A stretch of DNA of 64,000 nucleotides from Anaerococcus obesiensis ph10. Its GTDB lineage: Bacteria > Bacillota > Clostridia > Tissierellales > Peptoniphilaceae. Location of the stretch: NCBI RefSeq assembly GCF_000311745.1, contig NZ_HE978531.1:356787-420786 (forward strand), written 5' to 3'. The translations under genes were made by a program, and so were the position numbers. The notes beneath the pieces were generated by a model that saw nothing but the letters and a program-made list of their open reading frames with translations, did not search any database and was not told the origin of the DNA. Position 1 is the first letter of the stretch; the number at the start of each line of letters is the position of its first letter. Positions 53,277 to 64,000 of the stretch are shown one piece after another.

Positions 53277-54659
53277 ATGGTAGATATATTAAAAAGTTTT
53301 AATGATTTGCTATGGGGTTTGCCTTTGATTTTGGCAATTGCTGGAACAGGAATATACATAAGCATAAAAACTCAAGCAATTCAATTTAGAAAATTAGGAT
53401 ACGCTTTAAAAAATACTTTGGGAAAAATTTTTGAAAAAAATAGCCATCATGCCAAGGGAGATATAAGTCCTTTTGGTGCATTAGCAACGGCTCTTGCAGC
53501 TACAGTTGGTACTGGAAATATTGTTGGTGTTTCTCTTGCAATTATTCTGGGAGGACCTGGTGCAATATTTTGGATGTGGATTGCAGCCTTATTAGGAATG
53601 GCTACAAAATTTTCTGAAGTAACCTTAGCAGTTACTTATAGGGAAAAGAAAAATGGAAAATATGTTGGCGGACCAATGTATTATATTGAAAAGGGTCTAA
53701 ATAATAAAAAACTTGCAAAAACTTTTGCAATTTTTGCAGGAATTGCCGTTTTTGGAATTGGAGATTCTACCCAATCAAATGCAATTTCAGGTGTACTTAA
53801 AGATACTTTTGGAGTAAATACAATAATTAGTGGAATAATTTTATCGATTATAGCGGGTGTTGTAATAGTTGGAGGAATAAATTCAATTACAAAAGTTACT
53901 GAAAAGTTGGTTCCATTAATGTCCCTTCTTTACATTCTTGGTTGTTTATGGATTTTATTTTTAAACAAAGCAAATATTTTGCCAGCTTTTAAATCAATTT
54001 TTCTAGGAGCCTTTAGTCCAAAAAGTCTTGGCGGTTCTTTTGCTGGTCTTTCTGTTAAAGCAGTTATATCTGCTGGTGTTGCTAGAGGAGTTTTTACAAA
54101 CGAAGCTGGTTTAGGTTCATCTCCTATGGCTCATGCGTGTGCAACAACTGATCATCCTGTACGTCAAGGTCTTTGGGGAATTAGCGAAGTTTTTGTAGAT
54201 ACAATTATAATCTGTACCATGACAGCTTTAGTAATTCTTTCTACAAATGTAGATATTACTGATACAAACAATGCAGCAAGCCTTGTTGCACGTGCTTTTG
54301 CAACAGGCTCAAGTTTTGGAAATATTATAGTATGCGTTGGCTTAAGTCTTTTTGCCTTATCAACAATTCTTGGATGGGCATATTATGGAGAAACTGCTCT
54401 TACATATTTATTTGGAGATAAAATTATAATTCATTATAGAATTTTGTATGTTATTTTCGTTTTTGTTGGAGCAAATATTGATCTTGGAGTAGCTTGGATT
54501 GTGGCAAATATTTTAAATGGTTTTATGGCTTTGCCAAATCTTTTTGCAGTTGTCACTCTTAGTCCTGTTGTAGTGAAACTAAGTAATGATTTCTTTAAAA
54601 ATCCAGAAAAAATCAGAAAAAGTCCAGAAGAATATAAATCATGTATAGAAATAAAATAA
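53277..54659 (+). CDS. Sodium:alanine/glycine symporter (AGCS family)
   Basis: 460-residue membrane transporter with ~10-11 helices. Signatures: ATALAATVGTGNIVGVSLAI, GGPMYYIEKGL, GIGDSTQSNAISG, VARGVFTNEAGLGSSPMAHA and GWAYYGETALTYLFG. Takes up Ala or Gly with Na+. ATG 53277 is chosen for TGGAGA just upstream over an ATG at 53265. Monocistronic, divergent from recJ. Confidence 0.95.
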   Translation: MVDILKSFNDLLWGLPLILAIAGTGIYISIKTQAIQFRKLGYALKNTLGKIFEKNSHHAKGDISPFGALATALAATVGTGNIVGVSLAIILGGPGAIFWMWIAALLGMATKFSEVTLAVTYREKKNGKYVGGPMYYIEKGLNNKKLAKTFAIFAGIAVFGIGDSTQSNAISGVLKDTFGVNTIISGIILSIIAGVVIVGGINSITKVTEKLVPLMSLLYILGCLWILFLNKANILPAFKSIFLGAFSPKSLGGSFAGLSVKAVISAGVARGVFTNEAGLGSSPMAHACATTDHPVRQGLWGISEVFVDTIIICTMTALVILSTNVDITDTNNAASLVARAFATGSSFGNIIVCVGLSLFALSTILGWAYYGETALTYLFGDKIIIHYRILYVIFVFVGANIDLGVAWIVANILNGFMALPNLFAVVTLSPVVVKLSNDFFKNPEKIRKSPEEYKSCIEIK

Positions 54660-54679
54660 AATATTTATATAATCCCCAA

Positions 54680-54731
54680 TAAAAAAGCCTAGCTTAGACC
54701 AAATTAATTAAAGTCCAAGCTAAGCTTTTTT
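54680..54731. terminator. Bidirectional terminator between agcS and yajC
   Basis: A run plus GCcTAGCTTaGAC on the left pairs with GTCcAAGCTAaGC plus a T run on the right, around an A+T loop. Serves both convergent transcripts. Confidence 0.85.
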
Positions 54732-54734
54732 ATT

Positions 54735-57148
<2,414 letters not shown>

Positions 57149-57149
<1 letters not shown>

Positions 57150-58159
57150 TATTTATCCTCATATTTTAATCCGTAATGTTCATAAGCTTTTCTTGTCAAA
57201 ATTCTTCCTCTTGGAGTTCTTGTTAAAAACCCAATTTGTAATAAATATGGCTCATAAACATCTTCTATTGTAATATTTTCAATTCCTGTTGATGCAGCAA
57301 TAGTATCAATTCCAACAGGACCTCCTGAAAAATTTTCATACATAGTTAGAACTATTTTTTTATCCATATTATCAAGTCCCATAGGATCAACTTCTAATAA
57401 TTCTAAGCCCTCACAAGATGTTTCATAATCTATAATTTCATCTTTTTTTACTATTGCATAATCTCTTACTCTTCTTAAAAGTCTATTTGCAATTCTTGGC
57501 GTTCCTCTACTTCTTCTAGCTATTTCAAAAGCTCCCTTATCCTCTATTGGAATTTCTAAAATATCAGCAGACCTTTTTACAATTTTTGTTAAATCTTTTG
57601 TATCATATAGGTTTAAGGATAATAAAACGCCAAACCTATCCCTTAATGGTGCAGAAAGCATTCCAGCTCTTGTTGTAGCACCAACCAAAGTAAATTTTTC
57701 CAAATCTATTCTAATAGACTGAGCATTTGGTCCTTTTCCTACAATAATATCAAGGGCAAAATCTTCCATAGCAGGATATAAAATTTCTTCAACTGATCTA
57801 TTTATCCTATGAATTTCATCAATAAATAAGACATCTCCCTTGTCAAGATTTGTAAGAATACTTGCAAGGTCGGATGGTCTTTCTATAGCAGGTCCACTTG
57901 TAATTCTAATATTAACTCCCAATTCATTGGCAATTATATTTGAAAGAGTTGTCTTACCAAGTCCTGGAGGACCTTGCAATAAAACATGGTCAAGAGCTTC
58001 TTCTCTTTTTTTTGATGATTCAATAAAAATTTTCAATTTTTCTTTAGCCTTATCTTGACCTATATAATCTTTTAGCCACTTTGGCCTTATAGTCATTTCC
58101 TTATATTTATCATTTATTTGCTCATTAGAGCCAACTATTCTTTCGTTTTGATCATACAT
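57149..58159 (-). CDS. ruvB: Holliday junction branch migration ATPase RuvB
   Basis: 336 residues: [18 protein letters not shown], Walker [11 protein letters not shown], Walker [12 protein letters not shown], sensor [18 protein letters not shown], winged helix [11 protein letters not shown]. Motor of the RuvAB complex. Confidence 0.98.
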
Positions 58160-58168
58160 ATAATCACC

Positions 58169-58768
58169 TTAAATCATTCGCTTCAAAGACTCTTTAATAA
58201 TTTCTTCAAGACTAAGATCACTATCTTTTAGGCTAGCAAGAACTTTATCTATGCTATTTCTTTGATAGCCAAGATTAAGTAAAGCCTCTCTTGCAACTTC
58301 AATTTCTCCATTAGAAGTAATATCATCAATATCCGGGTTAGAAATTGAAATATCATCATTAATAGCCATTTTCTTAACCTTATCAACAAGCTCAAGAATA
58401 ATTCTTGATGCAGTTTTTTTACCAATCCCCTTAGCCTTGGTTAAAGTATCAATATCATTATTTACTATAGCAAGTTTAATCTTATCTACATTTAAAGTTG
58501 ACAAAATTGCTATAGCGTTTTTAGGTCCTATTGTAGATACACTTGTCAAAAGCTCAAAAACTTCTAATTCATCTTTTGATGAAAAACCAAATAAAGATAT
58601 ATCATCTTCTCTTACATTCATTTTTGTAAAAATTTTAAATTCATTATTTATTTCAAGAGTTTTTATAGTATTAAAAGAAGAATTAATAAAGTAACCTATA
58701 TTGTTATTTTCAATTACAAAATTATCTTCTCCTATATATTTTATTTCTCCAATTATATAACTAATCAT
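58169..58768 (-). CDS. ruvA: Holliday junction binding protein RuvA
   Basis: 199 residues: OB fold (MISYIIGEIKYIGEDNFVIE), HhH region (STIGPKNAIAILSTL, KAKGIGKKTASRIILELVDK) and a C-terminal UBA-like domain (EVAREALLNLGYQRNSIDKVL) that contacts RuvB. The linker is acidic as usual. Confidence 0.96.
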   Translation of the reverse strand: MISYIIGEIKYIGEDNFVIENNNIGYFINSSFNTIKTLEINNEFKIFTKMNVREDDISLFGFSSKDELEVFELLTSVSTIGPKNAIAILSTLNVDKIKLAIVNNDIDTLTKAKGIGKKTASRIILELVDKVKKMAINDDISISNPDIDDITSNGEIEVAREALLNLGYQRNSIDKVLASLKDSDLSLEEIIKESLKRMI

Positions 58769-59262
58769 TAATTCATCCTAAATTGTTCTTTAAATCTTTG
58801 ACTAAAAGCGTGAGTTAAAGATACTGCCAAAGCATCAGCAGCATCATCAGGTTTTGGAATTTCACTTAAATTTAGTAAAGTTGTAACTGTTTGTTGCATT
58901 TGTTTTTTATTCGCCCTACCAAATCCAGTAATAGCTTGTTTTATTTGTAAAGGAGTATATTCGTAAATCGGAAGATTATTTACTTGCGCACACAAAACTT
59001 GCACTCCCCTTGCATGTCCTACAGTAATAGCCGTTTTAACATTTTGATTAAAAAATAATTCCTCTATGGCAAATTCATCTGGCTTATACTGTTTAATTAT
59101 ATCATTTAAATTATCATATAAAATTTTGAGCCTTTCAGGAGTTTTAGTTTTTGAAGAAGTTGTAACGACACCATTTTCCAAAACCTTATACCTATTTCCA
59201 TTAACTTCTAAAACTCCATAACCCATAATAGCAATTCCTGGATCAATCCCTAAAATAATCAT
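58768..59262 (-). CDS. ruvC: Holliday junction resolvase RuvC
   Basis: 164 residues. Catalytic acids in GIDPGIA (Asp 7), AIEELFF (Glu), and PDDAADALAVSL (two Asp). FNQNVKTAITVGHARG is family-typical. Heads the ruvC-ruvA-ruvB-queA-tgt-yajC chain. Confidence 0.97.
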   Translation of the reverse strand: MIILGIDPGIAIMGYGVLEVNGNRYKVLENGVVTTSSKTKTPERLKILYDNLNDIIKQYKPDEFAIEELFFNQNVKTAITVGHARGVQVLCAQVNNLPIYEYTPLQIKQAITGFGRANKKQMQQTVTTLLNLSEIPKPDDAADALAVSLTHAFSQRFKEQFRMN

Positions 59263-59287
59263 ACTAACCTTTCTTAAACTTACAATT

Positions 59288-59310
59288 AAAAAAGGGCTAA
59301 TTGCCCTTTT
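59288..59310 (-). terminator. Terminator upstream of ruvC
   Basis: AAAAGGGC (59290-59297) / GCCCTTTT (59303-59310), with A run at 59288-59293 giving the U tract on the - strand. Ends the hypothetical gene. Confidence 0.85.
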
Positions 59311-59313
59311 GTT

Positions 59314-60020
59314 TTAATGATACCTATTAACAACTTCTATACAAAGTCCCTTCCAATAATAATTAGCATAGACATCAATAGCTATATTGTAAAGTAGGCT
59401 TACTAATTTATCATTAATTTCTTGAGCCTGCTTTAATGTAATATCTTCGGTATAAATCATATCAATATCAAAAGCTAATTGCTTATTAGTGTTCACATCA
59501 AGATTTAAAACTTTTAACTTTAAATACGTATCAGCATATATTTTTACACTTTTTCTAATACTTGAAACCAAATCTTTATTGTCATAAATCTTTTTTATAT
59601 AATTATTTTTCTCTTGATTAACATAAGGATTATCTTCTGTAAAAATTTCATTTTCTTCAAATAAAAAAACATCCCCATAATAGTTAATAGCAAGATACTC
59701 TAAATCATCAATTAATTTTTTATCTTTAAAAGCTTCATATTCACTTTTTAAAGTCAATAAAAATTCAAACCTGTCCAAATCATTTCCTATTGTTTTATCT
59801 AAGCTAATAATGATTTGATCTATATCAGACAGATACCAAAAATTCTTTTTCAAATTTTTTAATATATATGGTTTTATGAAAAATTTATTTTTTTATAATT
59901 TCTAAAATTTTTATTATCATATAATGACATCAATGTATTTAATGAAGATATATCTTCATTAATTAAATAATCATATTCAAGTTTTTCAATTATTGGTTTT
60001 TTTTCCGCACTTGATGTCAT
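59314..60020 (-). CDS. Hypothetical protein, probably split by a single-base frameshift
   Basis: Two frames lie end to end: 60020-59874 (MTSSAEKKPIIEKLEYDYLI..) and a 179-residue frame to 59314 (..NFWYLSDIDQIIISLDKT..). The second has only a TTG start at 59853 with no ribosome binding site, yet its frame is open back to just beyond the first stop. Adding one base in the T7 at 59888-59894, or the A5 at 59879-59883, fuses them into ~235 residues. ATG 60020 follows AAGAGGG. The protein is mostly helical and acidic, with no membrane segment. I recognise no family. Followed by a terminator. Confidence 0.65.
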
Positions 60021-60133
60021 ATTTCTTATCCCTCTTCTTAGTCTGTAAATAAATTTTAACATAAAATCAAATAAATTTATTTAAGTTTATTTACAGAAAA
60101 ATAAAAATAGCTAAAACAAATGAATAATTTATG

Positions 60134-60152
60134 CAATATTTCCTAAATATTG
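60134..60152. repeat. Short inverted repeat in the 155-base gap between the HAD gene and the hypothetical gene
   Basis: CAATATTT (60134-60141) / AAATATTG (60145-60152), loop of three. All A+T apart from one pair; may be an operator for the hypothetical gene or chance. Confidence 0.3.
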
Positions 60153-60217
60153 TATAAATTAATTGTAAATTAGCTATTTAAAAAAATTCAATTTAATTTT
60201 ATTCATTGAAAAATTTA

Positions 60218-60961
60218 TTAAAATTGATGAAAATCTACATTCAAATCACTTAACAAAAAAGTATAGTTTACATCTTTTCTTTCAACATGAATTTTCGTTT
60301 TTTCTCTTAATTTTTTATTATTATATAATCTTTCTATAAGTTCATAGCTTGGATTTATAGCATGAGCATTTCCAACTTTTTCAAACATAGAAAAATCCCC
60401 ATTAGTATCTCCATAAGCATGTGAATTTTCTAAGTCTATATCATATTTTTCTGTCAAAAAATCAATTGATTTTTTCTTATTTTTGCTATCCCACATTGGC
60501 AATATTTTGCCTGTAAATTTATCTTTATCATCAAAAATATATTTTGTTGCAATAGTATGGTCAGCTCCATAAATTTTTGCAAAATCTCTAACCAAAAAAT
60601 CTGGAGAGCCTGAAATCACAAATATTTTATATCCCATTTTTTTGTGATATTCTAAGGCATTTTTTGTCACTCTATAAATTTTACTTTGATTATTTTCGAT
60701 AACTTTTTTTGCGTATATATTAATAGTAAGCTTATCGATGCCTTTTAAATTTTGTTGATAAAGCAATGATGCTTTATCAAGGTAATCTTCATAAGGACCT
60801 TTTCTATCTTGATATTTTTGATATAAGGGTTTCACATTTTCTTCCCAATTTTCCTTATCTAAAATTCCATCTTTTGTCATCAAAAAATAATGTTCTATTA
60901 ATAATGAATTTCTAAATAAGGTTCCATCTATATCAAAAAATGCTGCCTTATTTTTTTGCAT
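60218..60961 (-). CDS. HAD-superfamily phosphatase (SerB-like, subfamily IB)
   Basis: 247 residues: AAFFDIDGTLFRNSL (DxDGT), KIFVISGSPDFLVRDFAKIYGAD (motif II), KKKSIDFL (Lys) and AYGDTNGDFSMFEKVGNAHAINPS (motif III/IV). The HAD-IB pattern resembles phosphoserine and phosphorylcholine-type phosphatases; substrate unknown. Starts inside the preceding membrane-protein gene. Confidence 0.88.
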   Translation of the reverse strand: MQKNKAAFFDIDGTLFRNSLLIEHYFLMTKDGILDKENWEENVKPLYQKYQDRKGPYEDYLDKASLLYQQNLKGIDKLTINIYAKKVIENNQSKIYRVTKNALEYHKKMGYKIFVISGSPDFLVRDFAKIYGADHTIATKYIFDDKDKFTGKILPMWDSKNKKKSIDFLTEKYDIDLENSHAYGDTNGDFSMFEKVGNAHAINPSYELIERLYNNKKLREKTKIHVERKDVNYTFLLSDLNVDFHQF

Positions 60962-61295
60962 TTTTTTTCACCTTTTTTTGCTGATTGCTATCATCTTTTA
61001 CACCATTAACCAAATCGATTATAATTGCAGCAAATATTCCTATAAAGGCATTTGATAGTAAAATCACTCCTATCCATGCCAAATTAAGTCCTATTGCTGT
61101 TGTTAAATTTACAAAAGCTATAATTCCAATAGCCAATCCAACAATTCCTATTATAAAAGATGGGTAAAATTTTACAATTTTATCGTCATTATTTTTGCTT
61201 ATAAAATATGTCAACCCTATTATCACTAATGATAAGATTGGCAAAACAATAAGCTTTGATATATTATTTGCTACTAAAGTTATTAAACCTGCCAT
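60948..61295 (-). CDS. Small membrane protein, function unknown
   Basis: 115 residues, three to four hydrophobic helices (~12-32, ~45-65, ~70-98) and a basic tail (QQKKVKKNAKK). No family recognised. AAGGAATAA precedes ATG 61295. Co-transcribed between the phosphodiesterase and HAD genes. Confidence 0.75.
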   Translation of the reverse strand: MAGLITLVANNISKLIVLPILSLVIIGLTYFISKNNDDKIVKFYPSFIIGIVGLAIGIIAFVNLTTAIGLNLAWIGVILLSNAFIGIFAAIIIDLVNGVKDDSNQQKKVKKNAKK

Positions 61296-61297
61296 AT

Positions 61298-61780
61298 TTA
61301 TTCCTTTTTTAAATCTATTCTATCAAATTTTATTTTTTTATCATATTCTAAAATTACAAATCCAGCCTTATTATCTCTTGGAAGAGTCGGAGAACCTGGA
61401 TTTAGTAAATATAAGTTAAAATCTTTTAAATATTCAAAAAAATAAGTGTGAGTGTGACCAAAAATTACAATATTACAATCATAATATAGGGCTTTTTGAA
61501 TAAGCTTTTCTTTAGAAAAGTAAACCCCTTCTTTGTGGCCATGAACTAACAAGATATTATTATCTCCTAGAGGTATTATTTGTTCAAATGGATTTTTATA
61601 ATCTCCATAATCATTATTCCCCTTAACTGTTATATAATTTATACCAGTGATTTTTGAAATATTATAAGCATCACTGGTATAATCTCCAGCGTGTATCATA
61701 AAATCTACATGATTTTTTTTTATAAAATTCACTATAGAATGATAATCTCCATGAGTATCACTTGTTACCAATATCCTCAT
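61298..61780 (-). CDS. YfcE-like metallophosphodiesterase
   Basis: 160 residues with the calcineurin-like metal sites VTSDTHGD, MIHAGD, VKGNND and LLVHGH...IFGHTH, plus LLNPGSPTLPR. The YfcE/MJ0936 family hydrolyses phosphodiesters. Overlaps rdgB by 9 bases or more, the usual rdgB-yfcE pairing. Confidence 0.92.
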   Translation of the reverse strand: MRILVTSDTHGDYHSIVNFIKKNHVDFMIHAGDYTSDAYNISKITGINYITVKGNNDYGDYKNPFEQIIPLGDNNILLVHGHKEGVYFSKEKLIQKALYYDCNIVIFGHTHTYFFEYLKDFNLYLLNPGSPTLPRDNKAGFVILEYDKKIKFDRIDLKKE

Positions 61781-62366
61781 TAAATTCTTCTTTCAACAAA
61801 AATTTTTTGAATTTTTCTAAAGCCAAGGACCTATGACTGTATAAATTTTTTTCTTCATCAGTCATTTGACCAAATGTTTTATCCAATTCTTTAATTTTAA
61901 AAATTTGATCATAGCCAAAGTCCTTATCGCCATATTCTTTTTTGCTTATTTCTCCATTTATTTGGCCATCAAAATAATAATCTTTTCCTTTATCATCTAT
62001 AAAGCAAACTGTAGTTTTAAAGTAAGCATCTCTATTTTCACAATTTTTTAATTCATCTAATAGTTTATCCCTATTGTCTTTATATGTTGGATTATCTCCA
62101 GCATATCTATGAGAATAAACACCTGGTCTTAAATCTAGTGATTTTACAAATAAACCTGTATCATCAGCAAGTGTTGGTACTTTTAAAATATCATATAAAG
62201 TTTTTGCTTTTTTATAAGCATTTTCTTTTAATGTTTCTCCATCTTCCTCAACTTCAAAATTATCTACATTATAATCTTTAGTTGTATATATTTTTATATT
62301 CTCCCCTAAAATTTCTTTGATTTCTCTAACCTTATCTTTGTTAGATGTTGCTAATACTATCTTCAT
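61758..62366 (-). CDS. rdgB: Non-canonical purine NTP pyrophosphatase (RdgB/HAM1)
   Basis: 202 residues: KIVLATSNKDKVREIKEIL, TLADDTGLFVKSLDLRPGVYSHRYAG, DKDFGYDQIFKI and SHRSLALEKF. Removes dITP and XTP. ATG 62366 follows AGAGGTG; a GTG two codons upstream is less likely. Heads the operon rdgB-yfcE-membrane protein-HAD. Confidence 0.95.
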   Translation of the reverse strand: MKIVLATSNKDKVREIKEILGENIKIYTTKDYNVDNFEVEEDGETLKENAYKKAKTLYDILKVPTLADDTGLFVKSLDLRPGVYSHRYAGDNPTYKDNRDKLLDELKNCENRDAYFKTTVCFIDDKGKDYYFDGQINGEISKKEYGDKDFGYDQIFKIKELDKTFGQMTDEEKNLYSHRSLALEKFKKFLLKEEFNEDIGNK

Positions 62367-62382
62367 ATTCACCTCTTAATAA

Positions 62383-62412
62383 ATCTTATCAAATATTTTA
62401 AAGTCAAGTCAA
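62383..62412 (-). promoter_or_regulatory. Predicted promoter of the rdgB operon
   Basis: - strand TTGACT (62412-62407), 18-bp spacer, TAAGAT (62388-62383). Confidence 0.5.
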
Positions 62413-62424
62413 TTTTTTGTTTTA

Positions 62425-63900
62425 TTAATGTATGATTATATTATTATCGCTGAATAATTTCTCCCATTTTTCAGCATACGAACCCAAACCTTGTTCAAAC
62501 ATAATAATATCTGTTGAATTTGATAGTTGAATTGAAAATTTAGGATTTGGATCTATTAGTCCATTTCTTACATTATAAAATAAAATTTCATCTGGAGTTT
62601 GTACAGCAACATATTGTCCATTAACTAGCTCAAAATAATCTTTGGCATGACTGTTAATATTTTTTATCATATCAACTGTTATGTCCTTTTTATTTTGCTC
62701 TAAAAGCTCTTCTGTTATTGCCATATCTATAGGAAATGATTTTTGTTCTAAATTTTCATCCTTTTTCATTTGATAAGAAGATTCCAACTGCCACAAACCA
62801 AAATTTCTTATAAAACCAAAATTTGTAAAATCGTAAGATATTTTATTATCATCAAGAGAGCCTACATTTTGACTAATTTGATCATAAACTACATTTTTAA
62901 ATATGTCCTTACTCTTACTTTCTCCTGTAAACTCTTTAATTGTAAGAAAAGAATCATTTGATAACTGGTCAGTTTTTAACATAGCATATTTATTTATTGG
63001 AAGTTTATCAGAAACTAAGTTGTAGTCAAAAGAAATATAATCTTCATCTACATAATTGATTTTTAAATCAATATCACTGTTTTCAAACTTATACTTATCC
63101 TTATATTTTTTATCATTCATCTTGTTTTCTAATTTTATTGGATAAGCTAAAATATTATCGTATTTTTTATTTTTAGTATTTATTTCACATTTTAAACGCC
63201 AAAATTCTTCTTTTAAAGGGAAAAATATATGCTCAGCTTTTTCAATTCTCGCCATTTTATTTGGCTCAAGTCTAATACAATAAGTATAGTAATAATAATT
63301 TGGACTTGATGTATTATTATCAACTCTTTCCCTTACGCCTATTAATACACTTGTATCTTCTTCTACTTTTTCTCCAGTTTTTGTAGTAGTTCTTTCTTTT
63401 GACGCTCTCTTTGCATATTTTTTTATAACATTTCTTTTTACAGATTTATCTATTTTCTTTAAAATAACTGCACAATCTTCTTGAATATAAAAGATAGTAT
63501 CTTTGTCCAAAACAACAAAATCTCTAGAATACAATTGTCCTTGATTTGCTGATAAGATTTTTACGTATGATTTTGATGATAAATCTAAATCTAAGGACCT
63601 ACTTTCTAAATAGGATTTTAAATTTACATATTTTGTAGAAAATTTTGGTGGATAAGCATAATCATCATTTAAAGCTACTAAATTTTTATCAATATATAAT
63701 TTGTCATTTATTTTTACATTTGATAAATCAGTTGTGCCTGATGCCTTTTTTATTTCGCTTACTTGCCATGTTCCTTTTAAAATTGGATCTTCTACTTTTG
63801 GAGCTTCAATTAATTCTGTCACATCTTCAGGTCTTCCAAAACTACATGCAGTTAAAACAAAAAGAAATATTAATAGTATTAATTTTTTAAATTTTTTCAT
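62425..63900 (-). CDS. Lipoprotein of unknown function, paired with a histidine kinase
   Basis: 491 residues. Basic N-terminus, hydrophobic stretch and lipobox LTAC at ~16-19, so it is anchored outside the membrane after LspA cleavage. A WQVSEIKK segment near residue 46 may be the start of a lipocalin-like beta domain; the rest is beta-rich, Lys/Asp-rich and ends PKFSIQLSNSTDIIMFEQGLG. No family is recognised. Its ATG overlaps the stop of the kinase gene by 3 bases (ATGA), so the two are one operon and the lipoprotein may sense or modulate kinase signalling. Confidence 0.8.
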   Translation of the reverse strand: MKKFKKLILLIFLFVLTACSFGRPEDVTELIEAPKVEDPILKGTWQVSEIKKASGTTDLSNVKINDKLYIDKNLVALNDDYAYPPKFSTKYVNLKSYLESRSLDLDLSSKSYVKILSANQGQLYSRDFVVLDKDTIFYIQEDCAVILKKIDKSVKRNVIKKYAKRASKERTTTKTGEKVEEDTSVLIGVRERVDNNTSSPNYYYYTYCIRLEPNKMARIEKAEHIFFPLKEEFWRLKCEINTKNKKYDNILAYPIKLENKMNDKKYKDKYKFENSDIDLKINYVDEDYISFDYNLVSDKLPINKYAMLKTDQLSNDSFLTIKEFTGESKSKDIFKNVVYDQISQNVGSLDDNKISYDFTNFGFIRNFGLWQLESSYQMKKDENLEQKSFPIDMAITEELLEQNKKDITVDMIKNINSHAKDYFELVNGQYVAVQTPDEILFYNVRNGLIDPNPKFSIQLSNSTDIIMFEQGLGSYAEKWEKLFSDNNIIIH

Positions 63901-64000
63901 ACTTTAGCCCTCGGTAAAACTACAATGACAGAAGTCCCAACTGTATATTTACTTTTTATTACAAGTTTTCCATCATGAGCTTTTACTATTTCCTCACAAA
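63897..64000 (-). CDS. Sensor histidine kinase, C-terminal end (partial)
   Basis: The frame enters from the right edge and ends at 63897. The last ~33 residues, CEEIVKAHDGKLVIKSKYTV then GTSVIVVLPRAKV, match the G2 box and final strands of a HATPase_c domain (pattern C-x-I-V-x-A-H-x-G-K ... G-T-x-x-V-x-L-P). The sensor and its response regulator lie outside the window. Confidence 0.82.
   Translation of the reverse strand, partial: CEEIVKAHDGKLVIKSKYTVGTSVIVVLPRAKV

Overview
The window is a contiguous piece of a very A+T-rich, low-GC Gram-positive (Firmicutes-type) chromosome. Gene content and order (L21-Prp-L27-Obg, MutS-MutL-MiaA-YnbB, SepF/YlmH/LspA, RelA-Dtd-AspS, YajC-Tgt-QueA-RuvBAC, IreB-RuvX-DUF1292, heterodimeric ABC exporter) fit an anaerobic coccus of the Tissierellia/Peptoniphilaceae type (Anaerococcus, Parvimonas, Helcococcus or a relative). 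That placement is inference from gene families and composition; no 16S or tRNA gene is present to test it. I see no prophage, insertion sequence, CRISPR array or plasmid-like segment. Almost everything is housekeeping.

Layout. 1-13.6 kb is on the + strand: end of priA, ftsY, rpsB-tsf, cysK-cysE, a two-gene ABC exporter, rny (RNase Y), a secreted repeat-bearing peptidoglycan hydrolase, and an isolated Xer-type recombinase. 13.7-21.4 kb is on the - strand: mutS-mutL-miaA-ynbB, then dut with a small membrane-anchored pterin-domain-like protein. 21.5-23.0 kb is + (pepT and a 78-aa hydrophilic protein). 23.1-38.8 kb is -. It holds one long chain running from the L21 leader (rplU-prp-rpmA, obg-yhbY-nadD-yqeK-rsfS-comEA-rrf2-alaS-ireB-ruvX-yrzB-fur-rnj-trmR-trhP), preceded upstream by iscS-thiI. 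yprB (+, 38.9 kb) converges on ung. 39.8-53.1 kb (-) holds ung, lspA, ylmH, sepF, yggS, gpsA, plsY, der, then rseC-like, aspS, an MBL hydrolase, dtd, relA and recJ. agcS (+) is divergent from recJ. 54.7-64 kb (-) holds yajC, tgt, queA, ruvB, ruvA, ruvC, a hypothetical gene, a small rdgB/phosphodiesterase/membrane/HAD operon, and a lipoprotein behind the end of a histidine kinase.

The clearest anomaly is a set of five single-base slips, each in an A or T homopolymer, that break genes which are otherwise intact: rpsB (A6 at 2051-2056), rny (A7 at 8636-8642), ylmH (T6 at 41231-41236), recJ (T7 at 53074-53080) and a hypothetical gene (T7 at 59888-59894 or A5 at 59879-59883). Restoring one base (removing one for ylmH) gives full-length proteins with natural starts. 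Homopolymer miscalling is the simplest explanation; transcriptional slippage is the biological alternative. I annotate each as one gene.

The best candidates for new biology are four. (1) The promoter of the secreted amidase has consensus -35 and -10 boxes with a 14-bp spacer made almost entirely of TA repeats, an arrangement expected to be phase-variable; the gene also carries three 195-bp coding repeats. (2) A perfect 36-bp palindrome abuts the xer promoter, with a third half-site at the predicted transcription start. (3) The MutL C-terminal endonuclease motif is degenerate. (4) L27 has a variant Prp cleavage motif beside prp and an L21 leader.
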